From Aurantimonas marina (lineage in GTDB: Bacteria; Pseudomonadota; Alphaproteobacteria; Rhizobiales; Rhizobiaceae): a stretch of DNA of 64,000 bases. Below, in pieces: positions 34,437 to 42,796 of the stretch (the first letter of the stretch is position 1; every line of letters begins with the position of its first letter). The stretch covers positions 62,001 through 126,000 of the forward strand of contig NZ_JADDXW010000011.1 in assembly GCF_017183135.1 (NCBI RefSeq), read 5' to 3'. The notes under the pieces were generated by a model. That model saw nothing but the letters and a program-made list of their open reading frames with translations. It did no database searches and was not told the origin of the DNA. A program made the translations under genes and the position numbers.

Positions 34437-36152
34437 TCACCCCATCGTCAGAGGCTTACGGAATGCGTCGTCCGACCACTGGAAAGCGATCCGGATACTA
34501 ATCCTGTTCGCACCTGGGCGCCGTGTGATAGAGCCGCCGAGTTCGCCGGTGACGTTCATATCGATGAGACGGGTCCCGAAACCGCTTCGAGGCGCGAGCT
34601 TCGGAGATTCGGCCAGGCCGAACTCGCACCAGTCAATCGTGACCTCGCCTCCGACCAGCGCCCATCGCACCGAAAGGCTTCCATTCATCGTTGCGAGACC
34701 ACCATGTTTCAGTGCGTTTGTCGCGAGCTCATGGAATGTCAGCCCCAAGGCCTGAGCCTTCGTCTCGTCAACCTCGATGTCCGGTCCGGCGATATCGCAT
34801 GCTTCCAACCGATCCCCGAACACCTGGCGTAGCTCCGCTGCCAACAGATCGCCGATCCGGGCTCGTTTCCACTGCGAGCGGGTCAACATCTCCTGGGCCG
34901 CCGCCATCGCGCCGAGCCGAGCCGAATAGGATTCCAGGAAGTCGTCCAGCCCCTCGGCGCCGCGAGCGGTCTGGCGCGCAATCGCCAAAACCCGAGCAAT
35001 CGAATTCTTGATGCGGTGGTTCATCTCCGACAGGATCAGATCCTTCTGCGCGAGGTTGCGCTGGCTTTCGACGTTAAGGGCCGCGACCGCTTCGGACCGA
35101 CGCGCCTGCACAGAGGTGAGCAGCGCCAGAAGGACGGCGAGCAACAATCCCGCGAGCGCCAGGACGATTGCGGGAAGGATCGAGCCGACCTTTCGAAACT
35201 CTGCCGTCGGGGTCATCCGGAAAATCCAGTTGCGACCTGCAACTTCCAATGTCCGCACCACGACGAACTCATCGTTTCGAGCCGCAGCGGCGTCGCCACT
35301 CGATGTGAATATCCGGGATGCGGGCGCGATCTCGCCATCGAACGCCTCGACGCGCACCGGCAGGCGCGGGCTCTGCATGAGCGCGGCGGCAAACAGATCG
35401 CCCAACCGGAAGGGCGCGTAGACGAAGCCTTCAGTCTCGCTTACGGCCCCCGCCACCCGCGACGGGTCCGAGAAAAATGGCAGATAGATCAGAAAGCCGA
35501 CCTGAGGGTTTTCGTCGATCTCCTGCACCAGGCTGACTGGAGCGGAAGCGCTCGCCTCGCCGGTGCGCGCTGCGCGCTGCATGGCCTCGCGGCGAACCGC
35601 GTCGGAAAACATGTCATAGCCAAGCGCGGCGCGATTGCGTTCGTCCTGCGGCTCCAGCAGCACGATCGGCGTGCGCAGTGTTTGCTCGGTCGCAGGCCAG
35701 CTGTCGACGGCTTCACCGTAATTCGTTCGCAGGCTGGCGCGGGCGGCCGCGTCGTCCTGCGCCGGGACGGTCCGGGCGAAGCCGACGCCTTGGATTCCAT
35801 CGAACCGCTCCGTCAGGTCAACCTTGTCGAGGAATCGGGAGAATTTTTCCTGTTCGACCTGCGGACCTTCAACAACGAGGAAGGCGTTCGTGGCATGCAG
35901 CAGCGACAGATGCATCTGCAGTGGGGCGGTAGTCCGCGCCATCGCATCGTCCGCGACGCTCGCAAAGCGCAATCGATCGGCGTCGTCACTAGCAATCCAG
36001 ACATGGCCAGCCAGCGCGAGACCCAGGGTAGTCACGATCCCAAACGCCACAACCGAAAGGATACGCTTCCTCAAGCAAAGCCGCCGTTTGATCGTTTTAC
36101 GCCCCGCTTCGGCCCATAGCAGCACGCTTGCCAATTGTCTTCCTTCCATCAT
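34437..36152 (-). CDS. CHASE-domain sensor histidine kinase of the HisKA_2/HWE group
   Basis: 571 residues from ATG 36152. There is a membrane helix near residues 28-48, a periplasmic CHASE-like domain (DLTERFDGIQGVGFARTVPA, YDMFSDAVRREAMQRAARTG) and a second helix near SILPAIVLALAGLLLAVLLA. The dimerisation box with the phospho-accepting histidine is ILSEMNHRIKNSIARVLAIA, and the ATPase N-box is LGLTFHELATNALKHGGLAT. This build is common in rhizobial kinases that feed general-stress or light signalling. No response regulator is adjacent. Ligand unknown. Confidence 0.92.
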   Translation of the reverse strand: MMEGRQLASVLLWAEAGRKTIKRRLCLRKRILSVVAFGIVTTLGLALAGHVWIASDDADRLRFASVADDAMARTTAPLQMHLSLLHATNAFLVVEGPQVEQEKFSRFLDKVDLTERFDGIQGVGFARTVPAQDDAAARASLRTNYGEAVDSWPATEQTLRTPIVLLEPQDERNRAALGYDMFSDAVRREAMQRAARTGEASASAPVSLVQEIDENPQVGFLIYLPFFSDPSRVAGAVSETEGFVYAPFRLGDLFAAALMQSPRLPVRVEAFDGEIAPASRIFTSSGDAAAARNDEFVVVRTLEVAGRNWIFRMTPTAEFRKVGSILPAIVLALAGLLLAVLLALLTSVQARRSEAVAALNVESQRNLAQKDLILSEMNHRIKNSIARVLAIARQTARGAEGLDDFLESYSARLGAMAAAQEMLTRSQWKRARIGDLLAAELRQVFGDRLEACDIAGPDIEVDETKAQALGLTFHELATNALKHGGLATMNGSLSVRWALVGGEVTIDWCEFGLAESPKLAPRSGFGTRLIDMNVTGELGGSITRRPGANRISIRIAFQWSDDAFRKPLTMG

Positions 36153-36323
36153 CGCGCCCTGGAACAATGATGGTATGCCGTCCACATTTGGCGGCCACGG
36201 CGGTCGATGTGGCAACACCGACGCCCGCTGTCGCCGGTCCTGCCGACCAGAAAATCCATGGATAGGGCGGCTGCGGATCCAGCGTGCGTTGGCATCGGAC
36301 GCGCGAAGGGTTATATCCGCGTC

Positions 36324-36650
36324 ATGTCGGCTTTTCGTCGGATCCTCGTCTTCGCGCTTTTCCTGACCTTCGCGTTGGGAACGCACGGCTATGGAATGCA
36401 GGTCGCGGACACGACCGGATACGGCATGACAGCCGCGAGCGACCATACGATGCCGAACGGATGCGACAGCTGCGCGGATGGTCTGGCAAAAGCGCCCTGC
36501 GCTTCCGCGTGCCTCGCCGCCGCGATTCTGCCTTGCACCAGCGATTCCGTGACGTTACGCGCTGAAAAATCCCATGGCGGATTACGCTATCAGGCGTCTG
36601 GCGGCGCCATCGCCGCGCCGGATCCATTCCCACCCAAATCTCTCGCTTGA
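36324..36650 (+). CDS. Small secreted cysteine-rich protein
   Basis: 108 residues from ATG 36324, starting with a signal peptide (MSAFRRILVFALFLTFALGT). The mature part contains a cluster of six cysteines: CDSCADGLAKAPCASACLAA and ILPC, plus Met/His-containing segments (YGMQVADTTGYGM, DHTM), which resemble small copper-related exported proteins. It diverges from the sensor kinase and precedes a BNR-type protein often found near copper genes. Metal binding is inference; no family name could be given. Confidence 0.65.
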   Translation: MSAFRRILVFALFLTFALGTHGYGMQVADTTGYGMTAASDHTMPNGCDSCADGLAKAPCASACLAAAILPCTSDSVTLRAEKSHGGLRYQASGGAIAAPDPFPPKSLA

Positions 36651-36653
36651 GGC

Positions 36654-36760
36654 CTAGAGCGCCGTGCGTCCATCCAGACGTACAACGAACGCTCTAACAC
36701 TTTGATCAAGCATCGGAACTCTCTGAAGAACCGGATTCCACTTTTTGGTCCGATGCTCTA
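36654..36760. repeat. RIME-like intergenic mosaic element (107 bp)
   Basis: The element runs from CTAGAGC at 36654 to GCTCTAG at 36760. It has the two-palindrome organisation of the Rhizobium intergenic mosaic element: one around GTGCGTCCATCCAGACGTAC, then GCTCTAACACTTTGATCAAG, then a second with arms AGCATCGGA (36709-36717) and TCCGATGCT (36748-36756). Such elements are scattered in many copies between genes of rhizobial genomes. The identification is from memory of the family. Confidence 0.8.
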
Positions 36761-36912
36761 GCGGCAATGCCGCTGGTCGTAATGCTTTCGTTCTCGTGTC
36801 CAGGTCGGGTGTGGCGACGGACATCGCCGCAGACCCGGCGGATCATCGCGGTTCGGTCCGGGCGACAGCCCGAACCACGCCGCCAAACCAATTTCATAAC
36901 AGGACAATCGCA

Positions 36913-37794
36913 ATGAAAAACCGCACCACATCCTTCGTCACGATCGGCGCCATCGGCGCCATCGCCACCGTCGCCGTGGCGAGTTCCGGCTGGTGGGGCA
37001 GTCAGGCCCAGAGCAGCATTCCGGTCGCCGAGGTCTCCCATATCCATGGCATTGCCGTGAATCTGTCCGATCCCTCCAAGCTTTACCTTGCGACCCACGA
37101 TGGCGTGTTCCTGACCTCTCCGAACGGCACGGCCACACCGGTGTCGAGCAACACAGACGACTATATGAGCTTTACCTCGCATCCCTCCGATGCGAGTACC
37201 TTCTTCGCAAGCGGTCACCCAAAGACCGGAGGCAATTCCGGCTTTCTGGTTTCCCGTGACGGCACGAAGTCCTGGGAACGGGTCTCCCCAGGCGTCAACG
37301 GGCCCGTCGACTTCCACGCCATGACCGTCAGCCCCGCCGATCCGAACGTGCTCTACGGCCTTTACGGCGAGATCCAGACAAGCACGGACGGCGGCAAGAC
37401 CTGGGAGGTGGTCGGCCCACCGCCAGCCGACATCTATGGGTTGGCTGCGTCGGTCACAGATCCGCAAATGATCTACGCGGCTACCGGTCAGGGCGTGATG
37501 GTCAGCCGCGATGGCGCTAAGACGTGGGAGCCAAGCGGGCCTGCCGGTCAACCGGCGAGCTTCGTCAACGCTGCTCCCGACGGCACCGTCTACGCCTTCG
37601 TGGTCGGCTCCGGTCTCGTCAAGCTGGCGAAATCCGCAAGCGAATGGGAGCCGATCACCAAACGCTTTGGCAACCGGATCCTCATACATTTTGCCGCCGA
37701 TCCGACCAATTCCGACAATCTATTCGCCGTCACCCAGCAAAGCGAAGTGATCGTCAGTTCGGACGGTGGCCAGAGTTGGAAGCCACTCGGCTGA
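36913..37794 (+). CDS. Exported BNR/sortilin-repeat protein (F510_1955-type)
   Basis: 293 residues from ATG 36913. An N-terminal hydrophobic export segment ends near SGWWGSQAQSS. The body is a beta-propeller of repeats with Asp-box-like motifs: VSRDGTKSWERVSPG, TSTDGGKTWEVVGPP, VSRDGAKTWEPSGPA and VSSDGGQSWKPLG. HIHGIAVNLSDPSKLYLATH near the start is typical of the F510_1955 glycosylhydrolase-like family, often linked with copper resistance. No enzymatic residues could be assigned. The RIME element and 150 bases separate it from the Cys-rich gene. Confidence 0.82.
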   Translation: MKNRTTSFVTIGAIGAIATVAVASSGWWGSQAQSSIPVAEVSHIHGIAVNLSDPSKLYLATHDGVFLTSPNGTATPVSSNTDDYMSFTSHPSDASTFFASGHPKTGGNSGFLVSRDGTKSWERVSPGVNGPVDFHAMTVSPADPNVLYGLYGEIQTSTDGGKTWEVVGPPPADIYGLAASVTDPQMIYAATGQGVMVSRDGAKTWEPSGPAGQPASFVNAAPDGTVYAFVVGSGLVKLAKSASEWEPITKRFGNRILIHFAADPTNSDNLFAVTQQSEVIVSSDGGQSWKPLG

Positions 37795-37864
37795 ACCAGC
37801 CGGCCAGCCGCCGGACGGGGCACGGTGGCAAGGCTGCGTCCGCAAGGTCGCGCCGAGGACAGTG

Positions 37865-37890
37865 GTGGAGCGCCCCCGCAGGCGCTCCAC
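37865..37890. terminator. Perfect 10-bp hairpin between convergent genes
   Basis: GTGGAGCGCC (37865-37874) and GGCGCTCCAC (37881-37890) enclose the loop CCCGCA. It lies between the plus-strand BNR gene and the minus-strand SDR gene, ending 1 base from the SDR stop. There is no T-run, so a terminator role is likely but not certain. Confidence 0.5.
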
Positions 37891-37891
37891 G

Positions 37892-38677
37892 TCAGCCCAT
37901 GAACTGACCGCCGTTCACCTCGATGACCTGGCCGGTGATGTAGCCCGACAGCTCCGGGCTGGCGAGGAACAGATAGGCCGGCGCGCAGTCCTCGGCGGTG
38001 CCGAGGCGCTGCATCGGAATCGTCGCGGCTGTCGCCTCGAGCTTTTCCGGCGTCGAATAGCGGCGATGGAAGTCGGTCATGATCGTGCCAGGCGAGACGA
38101 CGTTGACGCGGATATTGTCCGGGGCGAGCTCTTTTGCGAGCGCGCGGCTCCAGGTCGAGATGAAGGCCTTGGAGGCAGAATAGAGCGATGAGCCCGGGCT
38201 GCCGCCGATCGTCGCCGAGATCGACGACGTGTTGACGATCGCGCCCTTGCCGGATGCCTTGAGAGCGGGCAACAGCTTGGTCGTCAGCGAGACGACAGCG
38301 CGGATGTTGAGGTCGAGAACCTGCTCATATTGCGCCCGATCGACATCGCCGGCCGCCACTCGGCCGCCCATCGTACCGGCATTGTTGACCAGAACGTCGA
38401 TCCGGCCGCCGACTTTGGCGAGAATCGCCTCGGCCAAACGCTCGCCTCCGTCCGGATCGGCGAGGTCGGCGGTCAGCAGCGTCAGGCGCGCACGATCCTC
38501 GGAAGGCAGGCCAGCCAGCAAATCCTTCTCAGCATGTTCGAGGCCGCGCCCGGCATGGGCGACCACATTGGCTCCCGCGGCGAGAAACGCCTGCGCGGTG
38601 GCGGCGCCGATGCCGCGTCCTGCGCCGGTGATGACGACGGTCTTTCGGGCGAAGAGCGCTCGATCAAAGCCATTCAT
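37892..38677 (-). CDS. Short-chain dehydrogenase/reductase (classical SDR)
   Basis: 261 residues. The cofactor motif is VVITGAGRGIGAATAQ, followed by VLVNNAGTMGG. The catalytic Ser is in GAIVNTSSISATIGGSPGSS, and the Tyr-x-x-x-Lys is in LYSASKAFISTWSRALAKEL. The C-terminal SGYITGQVIEVNGGQFMG is typical of FabG-like SDRs. Substrate unknown. A GGGAGGG precedes the ATG. It ends one base after a 10-bp hairpin and stands alone. Confidence 0.93.
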   Translation of the reverse strand: MNGFDRALFARKTVVITGAGRGIGAATAQAFLAAGANVVAHAGRGLEHAEKDLLAGLPSEDRARLTLLTADLADPDGGERLAEAILAKVGGRIDVLVNNAGTMGGRVAAGDVDRAQYEQVLDLNIRAVVSLTTKLLPALKASGKGAIVNTSSISATIGGSPGSSLYSASKAFISTWSRALAKELAPDNIRVNVVSPGTIMTDFHRRYSTPEKLEATAATIPMQRLGTAEDCAPAYLFLASPELSGYITGQVIEVNGGQFMG

Positions 38678-38699
38678 GCTGATCCCTCCCCTTTCGATT

Positions 38700-39083
38700 T
38701 CATCGCGCCGGCGGCGTCGAGCGATGCCGTGCCATTTCCACGACGAGACCGGCGATTGTGGTCATCAGCCACGCCCCGATCAAGATCACACCCCCGAGCG
38801 GCGCGGCATTAGCAAACAACCGCTCGCCCCACACCACGCGCGCCGCCAGATCGCCGGAAAACAGCAGCGTTCCGACGATGATCAGAATCCCGACTGTTGC
38901 CGCCAGGCGCGGCATCATCACCGACCGCAACGCGGCCAGCGCCAGCAGTGCCGGCGCGTGCACCAGAGCGATCGCGGCCGCGATGGCGACAAACCGTGTG
39001 TCGCCACCATGGGCGGCCATGGCGGCGCCAACCACTCCGGCTGCGCCGAAGAGGCCCGCAAAGACGATCAGCAGCGCCGTCAC
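38700..39083 (-). CDS. DUF423 membrane protein
   Basis: 127 residues from a GTG. Four hydrophobic segments are visible, e.g. LLIVFAGLFGAAGVVGAAMA and VGILIIVGTLLFSGDLAARV, and the family motif APLGGVILIGAWL near the C-terminus. DUF423 proteins are small inner-membrane proteins of unknown function. It lies 31 bases after the last antiporter gene and may be cotranscribed with it. Confidence 0.9.
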   Translation of the reverse strand: MTALLIVFAGLFGAAGVVGAAMAAHGGDTRFVAIAAAIALVHAPALLALAALRSVMMPRLAATVGILIIVGTLLFSGDLAARVVWGERLFANAAPLGGVILIGAWLMTTIAGLVVEMARHRSTPPAR

Positions 39084-39114
39084 GCGGCGGCATCCGTCGA
39101 GCGACCGAGCGGCA

Positions 39115-39516
39115 TCATTGGCTCTCGCCGACGCTGGTGACCGGGCCTTGCGGCGGTGGCGCTTTCGCGACTCCCAGGGTCGGATCGACAGGAGGCATCT
39201 CGTCGAGGACGGAGCCCTCCCACATCCGATAGCCCACCGAATAGGAGGCCTTGGCCAGGAGATGCGCCGAAATTGGCGCAGTCAACAGGAAAAACCCGAC
39301 GGCGGCGAGAGCCCGAAGCACCACTGGCGTTTCGTCCGCGGTGAGCGCGAGCGCGATCAGCAGCATGGCCGAGCCGACCGCTCCCGCCTTCGAGGCAGCG
39401 TGCATTCGCGTGTAGAGATCCGGTAAGCGCAGAATTCCGAGCGCGGCCACGGCGACGAAGCCCGAGCCGGCAAGGAGCAGCAGACTGGCGATGATGATGA
39501 CAACGTCCGCGATCAT
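39115..39516 (-). CDS. Na+(K+)/H+ antiporter subunit G (MnhG/PhaG)
   Basis: 133 residues from ATG 39516, which overlaps the F-subunit stop (ATGA). Three membrane segments are present, with the family motif [20 protein letters not shown]. The C-terminal tail is proline-rich. It closes the seven-subunit Mrp/Pha complex operon in the inner membrane. Confidence 0.94.
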   Translation of the reverse strand: MIADVVIIIASLLLLAGSGFVAVAALGILRLPDLYTRMHAASKAGAVGSAMLLIALALTADETPVVLRALAAVGFFLLTAPISAHLLAKASYSVGYRMWEGSVLDEMPPVDPTLGVAKAPPPQGPVTSVGESQ

Positions 39517-39869
39517 ATCGGCTCGCCCCCGCTGGCTGCATTCGCGACGGCCCGCAACTGCTCCACTCTCTCCTCCTCGGTCTTGCCCCGCGCCATGATG
39601 AATCGCGCCAGGGCAACAGTCGCGAGAAAGCCGACAAGGCCGAGTGCGATCGCGATGTCGATATAGAGTGTGAACCCCGTGTCGATGCCGATAACCGCGA
39701 TAAAGCCGATCGCGACGCTGGTGAGCATGTCGAGACCGAGCACCCGGTCCGGCAGCGTCGGCCCCATTACGATCCGCGCGACGGTAATCAGGAAGGCCAG
39801 ACTCAGCATTACCAGTGCGATTGTAAGCGAAATATCGAAAAGCCACAGGGCCCATTCGTGAAGGTTCAT
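39513..39869 (-). CDS. Na+(K+)/H+ antiporter subunit F (MnhF/PhaF)
   Basis: 118 residues from ATG 39869, overlapping the E-subunit stop by four bases. Three helices are seen; the motifs [20 protein letters not shown] and [20 protein letters not shown] are characteristic of subunit F. The acidic C-terminal tail follows. Confidence 0.94.
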   Translation of the reverse strand: MNLHEWALWLFDISLTIALVMLSLAFLITVARIVMGPTLPDRVLGLDMLTSVAIGFIAVIGIDTGFTLYIDIAIALGLVGFLATVALARFIMARGKTEEERVEQLRAVANAASGGEPI

Positions 39870-40339
39870 CGAAACGCCTCCAGGATCTTGCGCTCGAAAC
39901 CGCTGGCGATATCCGCCTTCGTGGCTTCGGGATCGGAGCAATCGATCGCGTGGACGTAGAGAGTCGAACGATCCTCCGAGACGTCGACGGAGAGGGTGCC
40001 GGGCGTCAGGGTGATCATGTTGGCCAAGAGCGTGATCTCAAAGTCGCGGTCGACCTTCAGCGGGTAGGCGAAGATGCCGGGCTTGAGGTCGGGCTTGGGC
40101 GTCAGCACCAGCACGGCCACCCGCCAGGCGGACATCAGCAACTCATAGACGAACAGCAGGAACAGCGTGAGGATGCGGCCGGCCCGGCCGACATAGCCAA
40201 CGGTGCCGACCTGCTCGCGGATCAGATACAGCGCCGCCGCGCCCAGCACGAAGCCGAAGACGAGGTTGAGCAGAGTAAACGAGCCCGAGATGATCACCCA
40301 GATAAGCGCTAGGATAAGGTTGAAGAGCGAGAGCCTCAC
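39866..40339 (-). CDS. Na+(K+)/H+ antiporter subunit E (MnhE/PhaE)
   Basis: 157 residues from a GTG that overlaps the D-subunit stop (GTGA). Two N-terminal helices are followed by a soluble part with [20 protein letters not shown] and [20 protein letters not shown], the classic subunit E signature. Confidence 0.94.
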   Translation of the reverse strand: MRLSLFNLILALIWVIISGSFTLLNLVFGFVLGAAALYLIREQVGTVGYVGRAGRILTLFLLFVYELLMSAWRVAVLVLTPKPDLKPGIFAYPLKVDRDFEITLLANMITLTPGTLSVDVSEDRSTLYVHAIDCSDPEATKADIASGFERKILEAFR

Positions 40340-41997
40340 GATCCGCCTCCGAAGACAGAGGAAAGATAGGCCGCCGGATCGATGACGCCGGTCGCCGCGC
40401 CGTCAGTCAGCCGTGCCAGCCACTCCGGCCAAACGCCGGCGGCGATGACGAAGCTGATGAGCCCAAGCATCGGGACCAGCGATAGCGCTCTGCCCGGCCC
40501 GGGCGCCTGGAACCTCTCGGCTTCGATGCGCGCGGCCTCGCTCTCGCTGGCCGCCGCCTGGATTGCGGGCAGCGGACGCCAGAAGGCCAGCGCGAAGACA
40601 CGCGCGCTGGCGATGGTCAGCAGGAAACCGGACACAAGGATTGTGGCCGCCAACCAAGGCATGTCGGCGGTGATCGTCGCGCGGACCAGCGCGACCTTCG
40701 GCCAGAAACCTGAAAACGGCGGCAGGCCGGATACCGCAAACAGCAGCACCAGGACCAATGCCGCGAATAGCGGGTGACGGCGCCACAGTCCGCCCATCTC
40801 CGCCAGCGAGGATGAACCCGATAGAAACGCAGCGGTTCCGGCCGCCAGATAAAGCCCGGTCATGACGATGATCGAGTGCAGGGCGTAATAGATCGAGCCG
40901 GACAGCCCGGTCTGAAGCACGCCGGCCGCCGGCGCCACCGGATCGACCAACGAAAGTGCGCCGGAAACAGCGGTCATCGAGGGAACCGCCAGCCCCGCGA
41001 GAATCGTGCCGATACCGGCGATCACGACGTAATTCAGCAGCCGCCGGAGATCGGTCTGCGCGAGCGCGCCTAGTGCGCCGACCAGCATGGTCAATGCCGC
41101 GATCCACGCGATCACCGAGGCGAGGCCGGCCCGCTCCGGCGGAAACAGCATCAACAGCACCCGGATCATCGCATAGACGCCGACCTTGGTCAAAAGACCG
41201 GCGAACAGCGCCGACACCACGAAGCGCGGCGTATGATAGGAGGCGGGCAGCCAGGAGTTGAGCGGAAACGCCGCGGCCTTCAGCGAAAACGCCACCAGAT
41301 AGAGCACCGCGAGGGTGTAGACCGCGCCGTCGTCGGGCATCTCGGCGGCCTTTGTGGCGATATCGGCCATGTTGAGCGTGCCGAAGATGCCATAGAGATA
41401 GCCGGTGGTGATCAGGAACAGCGTCGTGCCGACGAGATTGAGCATGCAGTATTTCGTCGCGCCGTCGAGCTGTTCGTGCTCGGAGCCGAGGATCAAGAGC
41501 CCGAACGAGCCGATCAGAAGCACCTCGAACCAGACATAGAGGTTGAAGATGTCCCCGGTCAGAAAGGCGCCCGAGACACCGCCCATCATCAGGAACAAAA
41601 ACGGATAGAAGCCGTAGCGCCGCTCCGTCGCGCTGATCGAAGCGACGGCGTAGATCGCACAGGCGAGCGCCACGAAACCGGCGACCGTGACAAACAGCGC
41701 GCCCATCAGATCGACCGTGAAGGCAATGCCGAAGGGCGGTTTCCAGCCGCTCATCATCATCGTCTGCGGCCCCTGCGCGGCGACCTTGACGAGGAGCGCG
41801 ACGTCGATGCCGAAGAGAAGCACGAAGCCGGGGATCGCCAGCCACGGATGCCAGTCGATGCGTTTTCTAAGCATCAGCAAACCCGCTCCGAAAATGAAGC
41901 AGGTTACGACCGGCAGCACGACAAGATAGTCGGACGCCGCGACCGCACCCTTGACCATGGCTTCGGCCTTGAGAACCTCGATGCTTCCGATAGCCAT
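40336..41997 (-). CDS. Na+(K+)/H+ antiporter subunit D (MnhD/PhaD)
   Basis: 553 residues from ATG 41997; the open frame continues upstream, but that part is shadow sequence over subunit C. It is a polytopic Proton_antipo_M protein homologous to complex I NuoM/NuoN. Motifs include FEVLLIGSFGLLILGSEHEQ (with the functional Glu), ALYLVAFSLKAAAFPLNSWL (the Lys of helix 7) and ALLTKVGVYAMIRVL-like FAGLLTKVGVYAMIRVLLML. It transports protons in the Mrp-type complex. Confidence 0.94.
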   Translation of the reverse strand: MAIGSIEVLKAEAMVKGAVAASDYLVVLPVVTCFIFGAGLLMLRKRIDWHPWLAIPGFVLLFGIDVALLVKVAAQGPQTMMMSGWKPPFGIAFTVDLMGALFVTVAGFVALACAIYAVASISATERRYGFYPFLFLMMGGVSGAFLTGDIFNLYVWFEVLLIGSFGLLILGSEHEQLDGATKYCMLNLVGTTLFLITTGYLYGIFGTLNMADIATKAAEMPDDGAVYTLAVLYLVAFSLKAAAFPLNSWLPASYHTPRFVVSALFAGLLTKVGVYAMIRVLLMLFPPERAGLASVIAWIAALTMLVGALGALAQTDLRRLLNYVVIAGIGTILAGLAVPSMTAVSGALSLVDPVAPAAGVLQTGLSGSIYYALHSIIVMTGLYLAAGTAAFLSGSSSLAEMGGLWRRHPLFAALVLVLLFAVSGLPPFSGFWPKVALVRATITADMPWLAATILVSGFLLTIASARVFALAFWRPLPAIQAAASESEAARIEAERFQAPGPGRALSLVPMLGLISFVIAAGVWPEWLARLTDGAATGVIDPAAYLSSVFGGGS

Positions 41998-41999
41998 GG

Positions 42000-42377
42000 T
42001 CAGTAGCCGAGGGGCGGCAGCCCCTGGTCCTTGGGTTCGGCGAGGCGCATCTCGTCGGTGTTGTCGGTGTTGAGATCCTGATAGGCGCGATAGGCTAGCA
42101 CCAGCAGGAAGGAGAAGAAGGAGAAGGAGATCACGATCGCGGTCAGGATCAGCGCCTGTGGCAGCGGATTGGCGATCGCGCTTTCCGGTATCTTGAGATC
42201 GTCCGGAATGATCGGCGGTGCGATCGGTCCGATGCGCCCGGCGGTGAAGATCAACAGATTGACCCCGTTGCCGAGCAGAACAACGCCGAGCAGCATGCGG
42301 ATGACGTGCTTCGACAAGAGCAGATACAGCGATGTGCCGAACAGGCAGGCGACGACGAAGCTGAGCGCGGTTTCCAT
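42000..42377 (-). CDS. Na+(K+)/H+ antiporter subunit C (MnhC/PhaC)
   Basis: 125 residues, NuoK-like with three helices. VACLFGTSLYLLLSKHVIRM and LLGVVLLGNGVNLLIFTAGR carry the typical Gly-Asn segment. PLPQALILTAIVISFSFFSF is the third helix. It overlaps the B-subunit stop by one base. Confidence 0.94.
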   Translation of the reverse strand: METALSFVVACLFGTSLYLLLSKHVIRMLLGVVLLGNGVNLLIFTAGRIGPIAPPIIPDDLKIPESAIANPLPQALILTAIVISFSFFSFLLVLAYRAYQDLNTDNTDEMRLAEPKDQGLPPLGY

Positions 42378-42796
42378 CAGTCGCTCTCCCTCTCTTCAAG
42401 CGCGAGGGCGATGGAACTGATCGCCCCGACGACGACGAGATAGACGCCGATGTCGAAGAACAGCGGCGTCGACAGGCCGACATCGCCGCCGAGGATCGCC
42501 GGAAACGCCCACAGGCCGGTCAGGAACTTGGCACCGACGAAAAGCGACGCCACGCCGGACAAGACCGCCATCATCAAACCGCTGGCCGCGATCGCCATCG
42601 GGTGGAAATACAAGGCGCGGCGGACCGGCGCGACGCCGCAGGCGATGCCGTAGATGGCGAAGGCGGATGCGGCGATCAGGCCGCCGATGAAACCGCCGCC
42701 GGGCTCGTTGTGCCCACGCAGCAGCACGAAGATCGAAAACAGCACCATCAAGGTCGTCAGATAGGGGATAGTGAAACGGAAGATGACCGTCCTCAT
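42377..42796 (-). CDS. Na+(K+)/H+ antiporter subunit B (MnhB/PhaB)
   Basis: 139 residues from ATG 42796, which overlaps the A-subunit stop (ATGA). Motifs are [20 protein letters not shown] and [20 protein letters not shown]. The open frame extends upstream inside mnhA, without similarity, so the short form is preferred. Confidence 0.93.
   Translation of the reverse strand: MRTVIFRFTIPYLTTLMVLFSIFVLLRGHNEPGGGFIGGLIAASAFAIYGIACGVAPVRRALYFHPMAIAASGLMMAVLSGVASLFVGAKFLTGLWAFPAILGGDVGLSTPLFFDIGVYLVVVGAISSIALALEERESD

Noticed and set aside
34437-36446. Longer form of the CHASE kinase starting at 36446
   Set aside because: The extra 98 residues are polar and Arg-rich, overlap the divergent cysteine-rich gene on the other strand and lie before the expected membrane helix; the ATG at 36152 fits better.
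40336-42483. Long version of subunit D extending to 42483
   Set aside because: The extension covers subunit C in another frame and has no antiporter similarity.
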